NCBI RefSeq assembly: GCF_009712475.1
Contig: NZ_VCJO01000003.1
Span: forward strand, 434,916 to 498,915
Length of the DNA: 64,000 nucleotides
Source: Micromonospora sp. CP22
GTDB taxonomy: Bacteria > Actinomycetota > Actinomycetes > Mycobacteriales > Micromonosporaceae
Direction: 5' to 3'
In this document: positions 36,722 to 44,830 of the stretch, piece after piece
Position numbering within the stretch: position 1 is the stretch's first letter
Layout: each line of letters begins with the position of its first letter
Notes under the pieces: model-generated
What the model was told of the DNA's origin: nothing
Databases searched by the model: none
The model's input: only the letters and a program-made list of their open reading frames with translations
Made by a program: the position numbers and the translations under genes

Positions 36722-37852
36722 CTACAGGGCGGGGCGGATCAGGAAGGTGGCGGTCGCGGGTGAGGCGCCGTTACCGATCGGTGAGATCCGCATCTGCCGA
36801 TGGGAGTCGTGGCTGAGGTACCGGTCGGGGTAGTTGTAGGCGCGCAGTGAGACGTGTCGGCCGCCGATGCCGGTGACCGGGCAGAAGGTGCTGTCGGCAC
36901 GGAACAGTGCGCTGCCGTCGGAGCGGTGCAGGAACACCCGGAACTCGACGTGTCGCAAGTGGTAGCCGGGGAAGTTGACCGACTCGAACGAGACGCATCC
37001 GCTGTCGGCGAGGCCGGTACGGACCACGAAGGCGGCATCGGCTTTCACACCGGGGCCGCTGGCAGGACCCACCCGCTCGGCCCGAGCCTGGAAGTTGACG
37101 TGTCGTACCCGGTGACCGGGCAGGTTCGCGAACTCCAGCCCGATACGGGCACCGGGTACCAGCGCCGGTCCGCCCGGGTCGGCGGGTGCGGCCGGAGGCG
37201 GTACAGGCGAATTCGGCGCGGCCGGTGGGGCGTGGCTGCCCGGCATCGCCGGTACGGTGTCGGGGACGGTTGTCGGGTCAGGGCTGGCGTCGCCACCGGC
37301 GGCGCGCGGATTGAGACCGGGCCGGGCCACCGTGTCGGCGATCGGGCTCGGCGGAGCGGACTCGGCGGCTCGGGTCTCGGGTCTGGTGACGTCGGTAGGC
37401 CGGTCGCCGAGGGCAGGATCTGCGGGCGAGGGCATCCCGGCGACGAACTCGCCGCGGATCGGCTCCTGGGGGCTCGCGTCGCGTAGTGCTATCACGCCGA
37501 TCAGCGCGGTGACGACGACGAGACCGACGCCGCCGAGCAGGTGCGTACGACGTGGGGCGGCCCGGCCGACGAGCTGAGCCCGGCGGTCTGCGGCGGCGCG
37601 TGACGCGGTGCCACGAGCACGGCGCTGGCCGACGGCTCCGCCGGTCACCCGGTACCGGCCGACCGCCGCTCCCGGGTCCGCCGCCGCCAGCGGTTCGGCG
37701 GTCGGTTTCGGATCGTCGGGGGCCGTTGGGTGTTGAGCGGCAGGCACCGCGCTGTCAGGTAGGGGCTGGCCATGGTCCGGATCAGATTGGCCGGTCTGGG
37801 AAAGCCAGCCACCTATCCGCAGGTGTGACTGACCACTGCCATTCTGGGACAT
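36722..37852 (-). CDS. Membrane-anchored AbfB (CBM42-like) carbohydrate-binding protein
   Basis: 376 aa. A cytosolic Pro/Ala-rich N-terminus, one helix (~residues 106-125), a ~100-residue Pro-rich linker, then an AbfB beta-trefoil of three related units: IGLEFANLPGHRVRHVNF, VSFESVNFPGYHLRHVEF and VSLRAYNYPDRYLSHDSH. AbfB binds arabinofuranose in fungal and streptomycete arabinofuranosidases; no catalytic domain is attached here. ATG 37852 with AGGAGA 5 nt upstream. Confidence 0.85.
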   Translation of the reverse strand: MSQNGSGQSHLRIGGWLSQTGQSDPDHGQPLPDSAVPAAQHPTAPDDPKPTAEPLAAADPGAAVGRYRVTGGAVGQRRARGTASRAAADRRAQLVGRAAPRRTHLLGGVGLVVVTALIGVIALRDASPQEPIRGEFVAGMPSPADPALGDRPTDVTRPETRAAESAPPSPIADTVARPGLNPRAAGGDASPDPTTVPDTVPAMPGSHAPPAAPNSPVPPPAAPADPGGPALVPGARIGLEFANLPGHRVRHVNFQARAERVGPASGPGVKADAAFVVRTGLADSGCVSFESVNFPGYHLRHVEFRVFLHRSDGSALFRADSTFCPVTGIGGRHVSLRAYNYPDRYLSHDSHRQMRISPIGNGASPATATFLIRPAL

Positions 37853-38049
37853 GATGCTCTCCTGCTGGCTCAGCACCCACGCCTGCCCGGACATGATCAC
37901 AGGGCCGTAGCGGACACAATGTCACCTTCGCCACGCGGACGCCAGCCCGCGCGGCGCGGGCCAGGTCCAGAGCCGTCGGCGTACCGCCTTCCTCCGTTGT
38001 CGCGCCTGCCGATCCGGTACGCCCGGGTGCCGCGGCACGGACAGGGCGG

Positions 38050-39852
38050 TCAGTGTCCGTCGACCGTGGCGGACTCGCCCGCGCGTTGGCCGACGCTGAC
38101 CTGTGCGCCGTGCCGAGGTTGGGGCGGCTTGGACGCACGGCGGCCCTCTCGGTCACCGACCGCAGGCAGGGCGAGCTTCCGGGCGTACGCGATGGCGGCC
38201 GGGGTGTCGGGGAAGACGAGGCCGTCCCGACGCAACTGGTCGGCCACGCCGAGTGCATCGAGCACCTGATCGTGGCCGGGCACGATGCCGGAGAGCAGCA
38301 CGGTGATCCCGCGTCCCTGAAGTCGACGGATCGCGTCGCCGAGGACCTGGGCGCCGGTGGCGTCGATGGTGGAGACCCGGGACATCCGCAGGATGACCAC
38401 CCGCACGTCGGCGACGTCGGAGAGCCGGAGCAGGAAGTTGTGCGCGGCGGCGAAGAAGAGCGGCCCGTCGAGCCGGTAGGCCACGATGTGTTCGGCGAGC
38501 AGGGCCCGCTCCTCGGCGCTGTGCTCGCTGGAGTCCAGCGGCACCTGTTCGAGTTTGGCGCTGCGGGCGATGGCGCGTAGCGCCACCACGACCGCCACCG
38601 CGACACCGACGGCCACGGCGGTGACCAGATCCCAGATCACGGTGACGGCGAAGGTCAGCACCAGCACGAGGGCGTCGCCCCGGGTGGACCGGGCCAGCGC
38701 CCGCAGTGACGCCGCCTCGACCATCCGCACGGTGGTGGCCAGCAGGACACCGGCCAGCGCGGCGAGCGGAATCCGGCTGACCAGCGGAGCGGCGGCCAGC
38801 ACGATGACGGCCAGCACCACCGCGTGGGTCAGCGCCGCCAGTTTCGAGGCCGCTCCGGCCCGCACGTTGACGGCGGTACGCGCGATGGCCGCGGTGGCGG
38901 GAATGCCACCGAACAGCGGGGAGGCCAGGTTGGCCAGGCCCTGGCCGAAGAGTTCGCGGTCCGGGTCGTGCCGCTGGCCGACGGTCATCCCGTCAGCGAC
39001 GGTGGCCGAGAGCAGACTCTCCAGCGCGGCCAGCGCGGCCACCGCGAGCGCGGCGGGCAGCAGCACACCCACCGCCCCCAGATCGAGGAAGTCCAGCGAC
39101 GGCGCGGGCAGCCCCTGCGGCAGCGCGCCGATCCGGACCAGGTCGGCCGGCACGAACTCGGCGAGCAGCGTGGCGGCGGCCACCGCCAGCAGGGAGAAGG
39201 GTACGGCGGGACGCCACCGGGCACCGATCAGCATCACCGCCGCGACGCCGAGGGCCACCGCGACGGCCGCCGGACGAGGGTGTACGACGAAGCGGGCGAC
39301 CGCGTCGGCCGCCACCGCCCACACCTTCTCACCCTGCGCGTCGGTGACGCCGAGCGCGGCGGGCACCTGTTGCAGGGCGATCACCACGGCGATGCCGGCG
39401 GTGAAGCCCTCGATCACCGGCACCGGCAGGTAGCGGACGTAGCGGCCCAGGCGGGCGAGGGCCAGGACGATCAGGATCAACCCGGCCAGCGCGCCGACCA
39501 TGAGCACCCCGGTCGGCCCGAACTGCGCCACGACCGGCACCAGCACCACGGTCATCGCGCCGGTCGGACCGGACACCTGGAGGTTAGAGCCGCCGAAGAC
39601 GGCCGCCACCGCACCGGCGACCACGGCGGTGACCAGCCCGGCCTCCGCGCCGAGTCCGGAGGTGACGCCGAAGGCGAGCGCCAGCGGCAACGCGACGATG
39701 GCCACGGTGAGCCCGGCGACGAGGTCCCGGCGGGGCGAGCGGCGTACCGCCTGCCAGTCGGCGCGACCCGGCAACAGGTCGCGGACGCGACGCCAGGCGG
39801 CGGACAGGGTCTCTCCGGCCGGGTTGGTCGGCCGGGTGTCGGGGGCAGTCAC
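38050..39852 (-). CDS. SulP-family anion transporter with STAS domain
   Basis: 600 aa. The membrane domain (residues ~45-430) shows VAGLTVAIVALPLALAFGV and NLQVSGPTGAMTVVL, the SulP signature. The C-terminal STAS domain (~450-560) includes VVILRMSRVSTIDATGAQVL. The substrate could be sulfate, bicarbonate or another anion. The GTG start overlaps the stop of the upstream ArsR gene by 4 bp, so expression is coupled to that regulator. Confidence 0.92.
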   Translation of the reverse strand: MTAPDTRPTNPAGETLSAAWRRVRDLLPGRADWQAVRRSPRRDLVAGLTVAIVALPLALAFGVTSGLGAEAGLVTAVVAGAVAAVFGGSNLQVSGPTGAMTVVLVPVVAQFGPTGVLMVGALAGLILIVLALARLGRYVRYLPVPVIEGFTAGIAVVIALQQVPAALGVTDAQGEKVWAVAADAVARFVVHPRPAAVAVALGVAAVMLIGARWRPAVPFSLLAVAAATLLAEFVPADLVRIGALPQGLPAPSLDFLDLGAVGVLLPAALAVAALAALESLLSATVADGMTVGQRHDPDRELFGQGLANLASPLFGGIPATAAIARTAVNVRAGAASKLAALTHAVVLAVIVLAAAPLVSRIPLAALAGVLLATTVRMVEAASLRALARSTRGDALVLVLTFAVTVIWDLVTAVAVGVAVAVVVALRAIARSAKLEQVPLDSSEHSAEERALLAEHIVAYRLDGPLFFAAAHNFLLRLSDVADVRVVILRMSRVSTIDATGAQVLGDAIRRLQGRGITVLLSGIVPGHDQVLDALGVADQLRRDGLVFPDTPAAIAYARKLALPAVGDREGRRASKPPQPRHGAQVSVGQRAGESATVDGH

Positions 39853-40187
39853 CGGTCCGGTCCGCCGGCGCGCAACTCGTCGAGCAGGCCGTCCCGGTCG
39901 GTGAGCACCGCGCCGAGGATCCGCCGCCCGGCGGCCAACAGGTCGGCCACGTCGGGGGTGCTGAGCGCGTACATCACCAGGGAACCGTCCCGGTACGAGG
40001 TGACCATGCCGGCCCGGCGCAGCACGGCGAGCTGCTGGGAGAGGTTGGACGCCTCGACGTCGATGGCGGCCAGCAGGTCGCGCACCGGCTTGGGGCCGTC
40101 CTGAAGCAGCTCCAACGCCCGGATCCGGACCGGATGTCCGAGGGTGCGGAACAGCTCCGCCTTCGCCTGGTACAGCGGCACCGACAC
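39849..40187 (-). CDS. ArsR-family repressor paired with SulP
   Basis: 112 aa, winged HTH: YQAKAELFRTLGHPVRIRALELL, VEASNLSQQLAVLRRAGMV. No cysteine metal site, so ligand unknown. GTG 40187 start with AAGGAGC upstream. First gene of the two-gene operon with the transporter; the upstream palindrome (40240-40257) is its likely operator. Confidence 0.88.
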   Translation of the reverse strand: MSVPLYQAKAELFRTLGHPVRIRALELLQDGPKPVRDLLAAIDVEASNLSQQLAVLRRAGMVTSYRDGSLVMYALSTPDVADLLAAGRRILGAVLTDRDGLLDELRAGGPDR

Positions 40188-40239
40188 GCCCGCGCTCCTT
40201 TCGGTGCCACCACCCGGCGACACCGTGAAGACTTTAGCA

Positions 40240-40257
40240 CTTGCGAAATTCTTCAAG
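40240..40257. promoter_or_regulatory. Candidate ArsR operator
   Basis: CTTGCGAAATTCTTCAAG is an 18-nt imperfect palindrome (CTTG-GAA / TTC-CAAG), AT-rich in GC-rich surroundings, 53 bp upstream of the arsR-sulP start. Confidence 0.6.
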
Positions 40258-40324
40258 TCGGTGGGTGCGGTGGACCGCCCGGTGCGGCGGCCCGGTCACC
40301 GGCCGCCGCACCGTCGCCGCCGGG

Positions 40325-40951
40325 TCACCAGCCGGCGAACAGCGCTCCGAGATCCTTGTACGCCTGGTCGAAACGGGCCAACGAGGCCGCGATGTTGGGC
40401 TCCGGATCCGGGTCGCCGAGCGCCTTCTGCATCAGCCCGATCCCGCCGGCGATGTTCACGCCGCTGGCCACCAGCATCGGCTGCGGCTCCGGATCGCCGT
40501 AGAACTTCCCGTTCTTCAGGTCCGCCCAACCGACCTGACCCAGTTCCACCTCCGAGTCGTCCAGCTGCTTCGCCGACGACCAGAAGCTCTCCGTCGCCAG
40601 GTCACGCAGATAACTCTGCTCCACCGGATCCACCGCCTGGGCCGACTCCCCCAGCAACGACAGCCCTCGGCCCAGCAGTTTCAGATACTCGATGCGCTTC
40701 CCCGGATCGATTCGGTCCCACAGGTCGAACACCGGCGGACAGGTCAGGCACTCGACCGGTCCGATCGGCTTCGGCTTGAAGTCGGGCAACGGGATCGTGT
40801 GACAGTCGAAGACGGGCCGGCCGTCGAACTCGCCGACCTTGAAGCAGATCGTCACCGGCTGACCGCCAGCGTGGGCCGGAGCAGCCGGTACCAGCAGCGT
40901 CGCGGCGACGACCAGCGCCATCGCGAGCAACGCGCGCCGAACAGGACCCAT
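40325..40951 (-). CDS. Secreted protein of unknown function
   Basis: 208 aa. Clean signal peptide (MGPVRRALLAMALVVAATLL, cleavage after AHA at residue ~28). The mature protein has Cys residues in TICFKV, FDCHT and ECLTCPP, then a helical C-terminal region (ESAQAVDPVEQSYLRDLATE). No family recognised. Strong AAAAGGAGG ribosome site. Confidence 0.75.
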   Translation of the reverse strand: MGPVRRALLAMALVVAATLLVPAAPAHAGGQPVTICFKVGEFDGRPVFDCHTIPLPDFKPKPIGPVECLTCPPVFDLWDRIDPGKRIEYLKLLGRGLSLLGESAQAVDPVEQSYLRDLATESFWSSAKQLDDSEVELGQVGWADLKNGKFYGDPEPQPMLVASGVNIAGGIGLMQKALGDPDPEPNIAASLARFDQAYKDLGALFAGW

Positions 40952-41049
40952 GAGGAACCTCCTTTTAGGAGAGTCGATGTCTGCTCATTCTGAGCCCGCA
41001 ACCGAACGGAGGCGTAGGAAGAGTTGCCTTCAGGACAATCGAATGGTGG

Positions 41050-43575
41050 TTATCCCGGCGAACCGTCTTCCTGCCGGTCGTTGACGCAACGGAGCACCGG
41101 GCGCGACGCCAGCGCGGCGACGTCCAGCGGGGCGTCGGCCCGCACGGTGAACGTGGCCGACTCCCCGGGAAGCAGGGTGACCAGCGCCGTGTCGACCTCG
41201 GCGGACGGGTTGAGCCGATCCGGATACAGGGTCACATCGCGCAGGATGGTGCGGGCGGTGACGCGTACCCGTTGGCCGCCGTCGACCGGCTCCACGGTCG
41301 CGTCGAAGGCCGCCGCCGGCCATCGCACGTCACGGTCCTCGGCGAAGAACCACCACGCCCGCTCGGCCTGGTCGCCGGGGTCGGCGACCAGCAGTTCGGC
41401 CCGGCCGTCGTCGGGCCGGGTCAGCTCGTCCGGCAGCGCCACGGTCACCGCCGAGTACGCGGGCACGTCCAGTTCCACTGTGGTCTTCGCCTTCGGCTCA
41501 CCGGCCAGGGTGAGCCGGGCGACGGTGGTCGACCCCCGCCACGGCCGCCCGCCGTCGTTGACCGCGACCACGGCCAGTCCGGCGCCGCGTGGCTGCACGG
41601 TGAGCAGCCGGTCGGCGTACGCCCGACGCAGCGCGTACCAGAGTGGTTTGCGGCGGCCGTCGCCGTCGACGGCGGACCACGAGGTGACCGGCCAGCAGTC
41701 GTTGAGTTGCCAGACGATGGTGCCCATGCACCGCCCTCGGTGGGAACGGAAGTGTTCCACCCCGAGGGCGACGGCCCGCGCCTGATTGAGCTGCGTCAGC
41801 CAGTGCCAGTCGTCGAAGTCGCGCGGCTCGGGCAGGTGCGCCTCCAGCCCCCGGCGCAGTTTCCGGTCACCGTCGGCGGCCTTCTGGTGGTGTGCCATGC
41901 CGGGTGAGTCGTGGGCGAGAGGCTCGTCGGAGAGGGCCCGGCGCAGCGTCGCGTACGCGGGCGGGCCCTGGTAGCCGAACTCGGCGACGAACCGGGGCAG
42001 ATACTCGCGGTACTTGACGTAGTCGTCGGTGTTCCACACGTCCCAGATGTGCGTGGTGCCGTAAGCCGGATGGTTGGGGTGGATCGTCTCGCTGCCCGAC
42101 CAGGGGCTACCCGGCCAGTACGGCCGGGTCGGGTCCAACCTGGCCACGATGCCGGGCAGCAGGTCGAGGTAGTAGCCCCGCCCCCAGCTACGCCCGGCCA
42201 GTGGTGCCTGCCAGTCCCAGTCGTGCCAGCCCCAGATGTTCTCGTTGTTGCCGGTCCACAACACCAGCGAGGGGTGCGACGCGAGCCGGATCACCTGTTC
42301 GACGGCCTCGGCGGCCACCTCGGTGGCGAACGGCTCCTCCTCCGGGTACGCGGCGCAGGCGAAGAGGAAGTCCTGCTGCACCAGAAGTCCCCGTTCGTCG
42401 GCCAGGTCGTAGAAGTCGTCCGACTCGTACCGGCCGCCGCCCCAGACCCGCAGCAGGTTGACGTGCGCGGCCTCGGCCTGGTCGAAGCGTTCGGCCAGAC
42501 GCCGACGGGTGACCCGGTTCGGGAAGACGTCGTCCGGGATCCAGTTGACTCCCCGCACGAAGACCGGCACCTCGTTGACGTACAGCGTGAACGGAGCACC
42601 GTGCTCGTCGGGGGTGGTGTCCAGGCGTACCGACCGGAACCCGATCCGGCGGTGCCACTCGTCGAGAGTGCCACCGTCGTCGTCGTGCAGGGTGACCGTC
42701 AGGTCGTGCAGGTTCGGTGCGCCGTAGCCTCGGGGCCACCAGAGTTCCGGCCGGTGGACGGTGAGAGTCAGCACCGCCGAGAACTGCCCCGCCGGGAGGA
42801 TCACCTCGGCGTGCCGGCCCGCCAGCCGCGCCCGCACGGTGAGCGGCCGGTCGGCGACCCGTTCCACGTCGACGTGCACCTCCGCCCGGCCGGTGTCGCC
42901 GTCGACGGTGACGACCGGGCGCACCTTTGCCAGTCGACCCACCGACCAGCAGTGCAGGCCGATCCCCTGCCAGATGCCGGCGGTGACCAGCGTCGGTCCC
43001 CAGTCCCAGCCGAAGTTACAGGCCGTCTTGCGGATGAACTGGAACGGCTCCGGGTACGCGTTGGGCCGGTCGCCGAGCCGGTCCCGTTGCGCCTCGGCGT
43101 ACCGGTAGGCGGAGTCGAAGCGTACCGCCAGGTGGTTGTCCTCGGCGCGGAGCAGCGACGTGACCTCGAAGCGATAGCCCCGGTGCATGTTCTCGGTGCG
43201 ACCGACCTCGACCCCGTTGAGCGTGATCGTGGCGACCGTGTCCAGGCCGGCGCAGACCAGGTCGAGGCGGGTGTGTTCGCCGGACGGCCGGTCGAAGGTC
43301 GTCTCGTACGCCCAGTCGGTGCGGCCGATCCAGGCCAACCCGGTCTCGTTGTCGTCGAGGTACGGGTCGGGGATCAGCCCGGCCGCCAGCAGGTCGGTGT
43401 GCACGCAGCCCGGCACGCTCGCCGGCACCATCACCCCGTCGATCTCGGGTGGCACCTGCGGCTGGTCGGGCACCGCCCACATGGTCCACCCGTCGTGCAG
43501 CGCCAGCCGGGTCGGGTCGTTCCCCCGCGCATCGCTCAAGATTCCACCGCGCCTTCCATGGTTCCCCGCAGCCAT
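41050..43575 (-). CDS. Beta-mannosidase (glycoside hydrolase family 2)
   Basis: 841 aa. N-terminal sugar-binding domain (ASVPGCVHTDLLAAGLIPDP, FNFGWDWGP-type motif CNFGWDWGPTLV), immunoglobulin-like domain, TIM barrel with acid/base E445 (WTGNNENIW) and nucleophile E532 (FVAEFGYQGPP), and a C-terminal beta domain. The GCVHTDLL and NFGWDWGP motifs are those of beta-mannosidases. No signal peptide: acts on imported manno-oligosaccharides. ATG 43575; a TTG about 12 codons later is an alternative. Divergent from a LacI regulator. Confidence 0.93.
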   Translation of the reverse strand: MAAGNHGRRGGILSDARGNDPTRLALHDGWTMWAVPDQPQVPPEIDGVMVPASVPGCVHTDLLAAGLIPDPYLDDNETGLAWIGRTDWAYETTFDRPSGEHTRLDLVCAGLDTVATITLNGVEVGRTENMHRGYRFEVTSLLRAEDNHLAVRFDSAYRYAEAQRDRLGDRPNAYPEPFQFIRKTACNFGWDWGPTLVTAGIWQGIGLHCWSVGRLAKVRPVVTVDGDTGRAEVHVDVERVADRPLTVRARLAGRHAEVILPAGQFSAVLTLTVHRPELWWPRGYGAPNLHDLTVTLHDDDGGTLDEWHRRIGFRSVRLDTTPDEHGAPFTLYVNEVPVFVRGVNWIPDDVFPNRVTRRRLAERFDQAEAAHVNLLRVWGGGRYESDDFYDLADERGLLVQQDFLFACAAYPEEEPFATEVAAEAVEQVIRLASHPSLVLWTGNNENIWGWHDWDWQAPLAGRSWGRGYYLDLLPGIVARLDPTRPYWPGSPWSGSETIHPNHPAYGTTHIWDVWNTDDYVKYREYLPRFVAEFGYQGPPAYATLRRALSDEPLAHDSPGMAHHQKAADGDRKLRRGLEAHLPEPRDFDDWHWLTQLNQARAVALGVEHFRSHRGRCMGTIVWQLNDCWPVTSWSAVDGDGRRKPLWYALRRAYADRLLTVQPRGAGLAVVAVNDGGRPWRGSTTVARLTLAGEPKAKTTVELDVPAYSAVTVALPDELTRPDDGRAELLVADPGDQAERAWWFFAEDRDVRWPAAAFDATVEPVDGGQRVRVTARTILRDVTLYPDRLNPSAEVDTALVTLLPGESATFTVRADAPLDVAALASRPVLRCVNDRQEDGSPG

Positions 43576-43786
43576 CGATGAGTAACCGTCTCATGACCCG
43601 TCCCCCGAAACCTGTCGGCAACGGCCAAGAGATCGAGCAATGTTGACTGAACCGGATAAGCCAGGCGACCGTACGAGGGCGAGCGGGCCCACAGCCACCC
43701 GGGCAACAGGGCGGGTAGCGTGTCCACCGCCGCGCACGCCATCGACGCGGTCGGCCGGACGAACTGGTTCAGGAGGACGTACGCCG

Positions 43787-44830
43787 GTGAAGCGACCCAC
43801 GATCGCGGACGTCGCCCGGCGGGCAGGGGTTTCCAAGGGCGCGGTCTCGTACGCGCTGAACGGCCAGCCCGGCGTCTCCGAGGCGACCCGGCAACGCATT
43901 ATCGCCATCGCCGCCGAGATCGGGTTCAGCCCGAGCAGCGCCGCCCGTGCCCTGTCCGGCGCGACCGCCAGCGCCATCGGCCTGATCCTCGCCCGACCGG
44001 CCCGCACCCTCGGCATCGAGCCCTTCTTCATGGAGTTGATCAGCGGCGTCGAGGCGGAGTTGTCCGCCCGGTCGTACGCGTTGACCCTCCAGATGGTCGC
44101 CGACCAGACCGCCGAGATCGCGGTCTACCGACGCTGGTGGGCCGAGCGGCGGGTCGACGGCGTGCTCATCTGTGACCTGCGGATCGACGACGGCCGGGTG
44201 CCGGTGCTGGAGGAACTGGGTCTGCCGGCGGTGGTGATCGGCGGCCCGACCGGCACCGGTGGGTTGCCCAGTGTCTGGTCGGACGACGCGGCGGCGTTGG
44301 TGGAGACCGTGGAGTACCTCTACGCCCTCGGCCACCGGCGGATCGCCCGGGTCGGCGGCCTGCCCGAGCTCCAGCACACCGCGATCCGCACCGAGGCGTT
44401 CACCGAGGTGTGCCGGCGTCTCGGCCTCGCCGACGCGGTCACCGTCTCCTCCGACTACACCGGCGAGGAGGGCGCGCGGGCGACCCGGCGACTGCTCAGC
44501 TCCCGGGTACGACCGACTGCGGTGATCTACGACAACGACGTGATGGCCATCGCCGGGCTCTCGGTCGCCCAGGAGATGGGGCTGACTGTCCCGGCTGATC
44601 TGTCCATCGTGGCCTGGGACGACTCCCCGCTGTGTCGGCTGGTGCACCCACCGCTCACCGCGCTGAGTCGGGACATCCCGGAACACGGGGCACACGCGGC
44701 GCGGCAACTGCTCCAGCTGATCGAGGGCGCACCGACGGGCGGGCTGGAGGACGAGACACCCCACCTGACCCCGCGTGGCAGCACCGGCCCACCGCCACCG
44801 ACAGGCGCAACGGTCGCGCAACCACGGTGA
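43787..44830 (+). CDS. LacI-family transcriptional regulator
   Basis: 347 aa. HTH: RPTIADVARRAGVSKGAVSYALNG (residues ~3-26), hinge, and periplasmic-binding-protein-like core (TASAIGLILARPA, DGVLICDLRID, SIVAWDDSPLCRLVHPPLTAL). Probably represses the adjacent beta-mannosidase in response to a mannoside. GTG 43787 preceded by AGGAGG. Its TGA abuts the stop of the convergent gene (shared TGATCA at 44828-44833). Confidence 0.93.
   Translation: MKRPTIADVARRAGVSKGAVSYALNGQPGVSEATRQRIIAIAAEIGFSPSSAARALSGATASAIGLILARPARTLGIEPFFMELISGVEAELSARSYALTLQMVADQTAEIAVYRRWWAERRVDGVLICDLRIDDGRVPVLEELGLPAVVIGGPTGTGGLPSVWSDDAAALVETVEYLYALGHRRIARVGGLPELQHTAIRTEAFTEVCRRLGLADAVTVSSDYTGEEGARATRRLLSSRVRPTAVIYDNDVMAIAGLSVAQEMGLTVPADLSIVAWDDSPLCRLVHPPLTALSRDIPEHGAHAARQLLQLIEGAPTGGLEDETPHLTPRGSTGPPPPTGATVAQPR

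Noticed and set aside
43577..43593. ATGAG-N7-CTCAT as a LacI operator for the beta-mannosidase promoter
   Set aside because: Only 5-bp arms and it starts 2 bp from the ATG; too weak to report as a feature, although some operator is expected in 43576-43786.
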